From positions 1 to 17,135 of the forward strand of contig CAKTXO010000025.1 in the NCBI GenBank assembly GCA_934630985.1: a DNA stretch of 17,135 bases, in the 5' to 3' direction. The first letter of the stretch is position 1, and each line of letters starts with the position of its first letter. Shown here in pieces: positions 14,501 to 17,135 of the stretch. The position numbers were made by a program, and so were the translations under genes. The notes under the pieces were generated by a model, which had not been told where the DNA came from, made no database searches, and saw nothing but the letters and a program-made list of their open reading frames with translations. This DNA is from an uncultured Oscillospiraceae bacterium (GTDB lineage Bacteria; Bacillota; Clostridia; Oscillospirales; Oscillospiraceae).

Positions 14501-15760
14501 TCAGCCTTCCTCCTTTGTAAGTCCTGCCTGCTGGGCAAAGGCCATGCAGGGAAACAGCCAGAAAAACAGATTCGCCGCCAGATTCTGGGTGTTGAAGGAC
14601 AAAAACAGAATCCCCAGCAGAATCAGATTGCCGATAAAACCGCGATTTTTATCCCAGAGCATTTTCACCCACACCACCACGCTCAGGCCGCCGCCAAAGA
14701 TACCCGTGGCGGCCAAGAGCACCAGGGTGGAGGTGGTATTGTGATTGGTGCCGTGGAGCACCGGGTGGAAATCCGCGCCCAGCAGGGGGTGCTGCGCGAA
14801 AAAGCGCAGATCCGTAAAATAGGCGTTGATCCGGTCAACCAGAGATTCCGAATCCGTGGTCAGCCGGGTAAGGATGTCCCCGAACTCAAAGAGGATGCTG
14901 TTTCCGTAGAGAATCCGCTTGGTTTTCAGCAGGTACAGGGCAACCAGCACCACCCCGGCAAGACCTGCCAGCAGCACCAGAAGCGTCCTTCTTCCCTGCT
15001 TCGTCCGGTGGTAGCCCTTGTCGAAAAACAGGAAGGCCGCAAACACCACCAGCTCGATCATGCCGGGAACGGAGAAGGTGCTCACCATGGTGAGCGTCAG
15101 GAGGGCGCTGATGACCCAGGTTTTCCAGGGCTTGTCCCAGAGGGCCGTATAATGGTTCAGGTACAGCCCCAGAATCAGGAAATACTGGTACACTCCCGGC
15201 TCCCGGAACAGGCCGAAATTCCGGTTCCAGAAACGATCCGTGCCCGCAAAGCACAGGCCGAAATCGTAAAACCACATGCCCGCCGGATTGACCCAGACCT
15301 TCGGCTTGAACACGTCTCCCCAGACCAGGTGCCGCAGACCGTAGGTGGCAAGCAGCGAATAGGCGGACAGCACCGTGATGATCACCAGGTAGGTTTTCGC
15401 CACCCGGCGGCTGTCCGTGAAATAGGTCAGGAACACCGCGAACACCGGGCACACCGCAATGCTCAGGTACATCATCTGCCAGTCCTGTTTCAGCAGCATG
15501 ATGAGAAGAAACAGTCCCAGGGGTACCGCCATAAGCCCCATCCGTCTGTCTGTGAGGATTTCCCGAAGGCTATGCCGGTTCACGGCCAGAAAGGCAAGCC
15601 CCGTCAGTGCCATCACCGCCAGCATGGCAAACTGAGACAGATAAAATCCCAGCCGCAGGGAGGAAATCAGGGTGTCCCGGGTCAGAAGCAGCAGAGCAAA
15701 CAGCACCAGCCCAAAGGCGGCAGACCAGAATCGGCTTTTGGGAAAGGGATATTGTTTCAT
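14501..15760 (-). CDS. wzy: Wzy-type polysaccharide polymerase (O-antigen ligase/polymerase family)
   Basis: A 419-residue membrane protein with about 11-12 hydrophobic segments. Two family signatures are visible: RNFGLFREPGVYQYFL at 180-195, before a membrane segment, and QHPLLGADF...GTNHNTTSTL (323-345) in the large outer loop before the C-terminal helices. Both are typical of the Wzy_C polymerase/ligase family that joins flipped undecaprenyl-linked repeat units on the outer membrane face. Together with the flippase at 7951-9339 it defines a Wzx/Wzy-dependent route. ATG 15758-15760 overlaps the upstream gene by ATGA, and AGGAGGGA lies 5-10 nt upstream. Members of this family cannot be separated into polymerase and ligase by sequence alone; the locus favours polymerase. 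Confidence 0.85.
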   Translation of the reverse strand: MKQYPFPKSRFWSAAFGLVLFALLLLTRDTLISSLRLGFYLSQFAMLAVMALTGLAFLAVNRHSLREILTDRRMGLMAVPLGLFLLIMLLKQDWQMMYLSIAVCPVFAVFLTYFTDSRRVAKTYLVIITVLSAYSLLATYGLRHLVWGDVFKPKVWVNPAGMWFYDFGLCFAGTDRFWNRNFGLFREPGVYQYFLILGLYLNHYTALWDKPWKTWVISALLTLTMVSTFSVPGMIELVVFAAFLFFDKGYHRTKQGRRTLLVLLAGLAGVVLVALYLLKTKRILYGNSILFEFGDILTRLTTDSESLVDRINAYFTDLRFFAQHPLLGADFHPVLHGTNHNTTSTLVLLAATGIFGGGLSVVVWVKMLWDKNRGFIGNLILLGILFLSFNTQNLAANLFFWLFPCMAFAQQAGLTKEEG

Positions 15761-16866
15761 AGAGAGTTCCCTCCTGTCAGTTCCAGTATGGCGCCCCGCA
15801 GATGTTCCGCTCCCCGGGGTACCGCAATGCCGCCGTAGGCCTTCGCAACTTCCTCGCAGGCGGTGTCCTGATAAACTACCGTTTTCGTGCCGCAGCAGCA
15901 GGCCTCCAGCACCGTCATACCAAAGGTTTCCTCGGTGCTGGGGCAGACAAATACGTCCGCGGCAGTGTAGGCCTGCACCAGTTGTCGGACATTGTCCGTT
16001 CTGGGAAGACCCAGAATTTCTTTCGGAAGGGCGGCCAGCTGCCGGTCATTCAGACCGATGAGGACGATTCTGTAATCTCCGCTCAACAGCTTGGACAGAG
16101 CCAGGAAGTCCTTCAGTCCCTTCCGCTCCTCCCAGACGCTGGCAACGCCCAGGATGATTTTGACATTTTCCAGGTGATATTTCTCCCGGAAATCCCCGGG
16201 GGTTGGCTTAAAAACCGATTTGTCCACCTGATTATAGATAACCTCCACCGGATAATCCTTCAGAAAGCTCTCCTTCACCCGGCCTTCCAGCCAGTGGGAG
16301 GGCACGGTCAGGGTCAGATTGGGGATGCCGGTAAAGAGGGTGCGCTTGCGAAGATAGTTATTCCGGCTGTTGTCCGCAAGAACGCTTGCGGGATAGGTAC
16401 CCTTCTGGGGGCAGTGATGGCAGCCGGTTTTCCACTTCTGACAGCCCACATAGTCAAAGTAGGCGCAGTGGCCGGTGAAAGCCCAGCAATCGTGGAGCGT
16501 CCAGCGGATTTCCTTCCCGCAGGTGCGCAGGTAGGAAAACAGCTCCCCCACATGCAGGTAGTAGCCGTGCAGGTTATGAAGCCAGATCACGTCCGGGTCG
16601 TATTCCCCCACCCAGCGGAGGAATTTCTTTGTTGCCTGCCGGGAGCCGAAGCCCGCATTGTCCAGAAACCGGCTTTCCAGGCCGTGGAGCCGGTTGTCAA
16701 AATCAGAACCAATGCGCACCGTTGTCAGGTCATCGCAATTGGCGGCCATTCTTCCGTAGGCGAGCACGCAGGTGTGCCCCTGGGCGGTCAATGCCCGGCA
16801 TTGGTCTGCCGCAATCCGGCCGGTACTGCCGTAGCCCGCCGTCACGTTGATAAATAAATACCTCAC
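15757..16866 (-). CDS. GT4 family glycosyltransferase, WcaC-like with a cysteine cluster (GTG start)
   Basis: A 369-residue GT-B transferase. It opens RYLFINVTAGYGSTGRIA, a glycine-rich phosphate-binding-like loop, then DVIWLHNLHGYYL (92-104). It carries the subgroup's hallmark WTLHDCWAFTGHCAYFD (122-138) and five cysteines in 26 residues (C127, C134, C142, C149, C152), as in colanic-acid WcaC-like enzymes, where a metal or structural role is suspected but not established here. The donor domain has ILGVASVWEERKGL (238-251) and E313/E321 as E-x7-E in STEETFGMTVLEA. I choose GTG 16864-16866 with AGGAGG (16874-16879) 7 nt upstream. The frame reaches a TTG at 16887, but that would place the ribosome binding site inside the coding region. 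It is 17 nt after the epimerase stop. Confidence 0.88.
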   Translation of the reverse strand: MRYLFINVTAGYGSTGRIAADQCRALTAQGHTCVLAYGRMAANCDDLTTVRIGSDFDNRLHGLESRFLDNAGFGSRQATKKFLRWVGEYDPDVIWLHNLHGYYLHVGELFSYLRTCGKEIRWTLHDCWAFTGHCAYFDYVGCQKWKTGCHHCPQKGTYPASVLADNSRNNYLRKRTLFTGIPNLTLTVPSHWLEGRVKESFLKDYPVEVIYNQVDKSVFKPTPGDFREKYHLENVKIILGVASVWEERKGLKDFLALSKLLSGDYRIVLIGLNDRQLAALPKEILGLPRTDNVRQLVQAYTAADVFVCPSTEETFGMTVLEACCCGTKTVVYQDTACEEVAKAYGGIAVPRGAEHLRGAILELTGGNSL

Positions 16867-16873
16867 GTCCTCG

Positions 16874-16879
16874 CCTCCT
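16874..16879 (-). promoter_or_regulatory. Ribosome binding site AGGAGG deciding a GTG start
   Basis: This perfect anti-Shine-Dalgarno match stands 7 nt before GTG 16864-16866. The alternative TTG start at 16887 would lie upstream of the site. GTG also gives the normal family N-terminus RYLFINVTA. Confidence 0.8.
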
Positions 16880-16883
16880 TGCT

Positions 16884-17135
16884 TCAATACTTTCGCCAGA
16901 CCATTTTATCCACCACGCCGGTGTAGGACTGGATGATCTTGACCACCTTGTCGGACACATTTTCGTCCCGGTAGTCGGGGACGGGAATGCCCAGATCGCC
17001 GTTCCGGTTCATCTCCACTGCCACATCCACCGCCTGGAGAAGACCCTTTTCGTCAATGCCGGACAGGATAAAGCAGCCCTTGTCCAGAGCCTCCGGCCGC
17101 TCGGTGGAGGTGCGGATGCACACCGCCGGGAAGGG
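16884..17135 (-). CDS. Non-hydrolysing UDP-GlcNAc 2-epimerase, C-terminal 83 residues (WecB/CapG/FnlC family), cut by the window edge
   Basis: Only the C-terminus is present; the gene enters from the right edge. The visible sequence starts PFPAVCIRTSTERPEALDKG. R-x-STERPE is the conserved segment of non-hydrolysing UDP-N-acetylglucosamine 2-epimerases, which interconvert UDP-GlcNAc and UDP-ManNAc or related sugars in the cytoplasm. The tail (PDYRDENVSDKVVKIIQSYT followed by GVVDKMVWRKY) resembles, from memory, the tails of the CapG/FnlC branch, which makes UDP-N-acetyl-L-fucosamine precursors. If so, upstream CapE/CapF-like genes should lie just beyond the edge. The gene supplies donor sugar for the downstream transferases. 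Family confident, branch tentative. The start and most of the gene are outside the window. Confidence 0.85.
   Translation of the reverse strand, partial: PFPAVCIRTSTERPEALDKGCFILSGIDEKGLLQAVDVAVEMNRNGDLGIPVPDYRDENVSDKVVKIIQSYTGVVDKMVWRKY

Noticed and set aside
13712..15838. Long plus-strand open frame of 708 codons
   Set aside because: It is antisense to the LicD and Wzy genes, rich in H, Q, G and R, has no ribosome binding site or family motif, and results from the GC-biased third codon positions of the true genes.

Overview
The window is part of a surface-polysaccharide (capsule, exopolysaccharide or wall glycan) biosynthesis locus. Every real gene lies on the minus strand, so transcription runs from the right edge to the left edge. 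The fairly GC-rich sequence, strong AGGAGG-type ribosome binding sites, tight gene packing and the protein families suggest a Gram-positive Clostridia genome. A gut Oscillospirales/Ruminococcaceae-type organism is my guess; nothing in the window fixes the taxon.

Right-hand transcription unit (17135 down to 7951): the C-terminus of a non-hydrolysing UDP-GlcNAc 2-epimerase, a WcaC-like GT4, a Wzy-type polymerase, a LicD-family transferase, a GT4, a GT2, a GT4, a GT2 and a Wzx-type flippase. This reads as a Wzx/Wzy-dependent pathway: sugar nucleotide supply, repeat-unit assembly by five glycosyltransferases, LicD decoration, flipping and polymerisation. A hairpin plus T-tract (7701-7731) ends the unit.

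Left-hand transcription unit (starts at about 7658, runs off the left edge): a promoter at 7665-7693, then an EpsD-like GT4, a NodB-type deacetylase, two GT4, three GT2, and the N-terminal part of an ABC-2 polysaccharide export permease (Wzm/TagG type). This half therefore looks tied to an ABC-transporter export route. Two polymer systems, or one mosaic locus, may sit side by side.

Almost all gene junctions are tight (4-nt ATGA overlaps, or gaps of 0 to 17 nt). Only three gaps are longer, and each is filled by a different small palindromic element: 2217-2385 (169 bp, six hairpins, TAA flanks), 7733-7914 (182 bp, REPIN-like, flanked by a 29-nt duplicated terminator hairpin) and 9352-9514 (163 bp, TA flanks). 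Removing each element together with one flanking repeat restores, on paper, a compact operon junction or an intact terminator. They are therefore best read as recent insertions of three miniature mobile-element families. This is the most notable observation in the window.

Not seen: an initiating phosphoglycosyltransferase, the ABC ATPase partner, Wzz/Wze-type regulators, RNA genes, CRISPR arrays, or a full insertion sequence.
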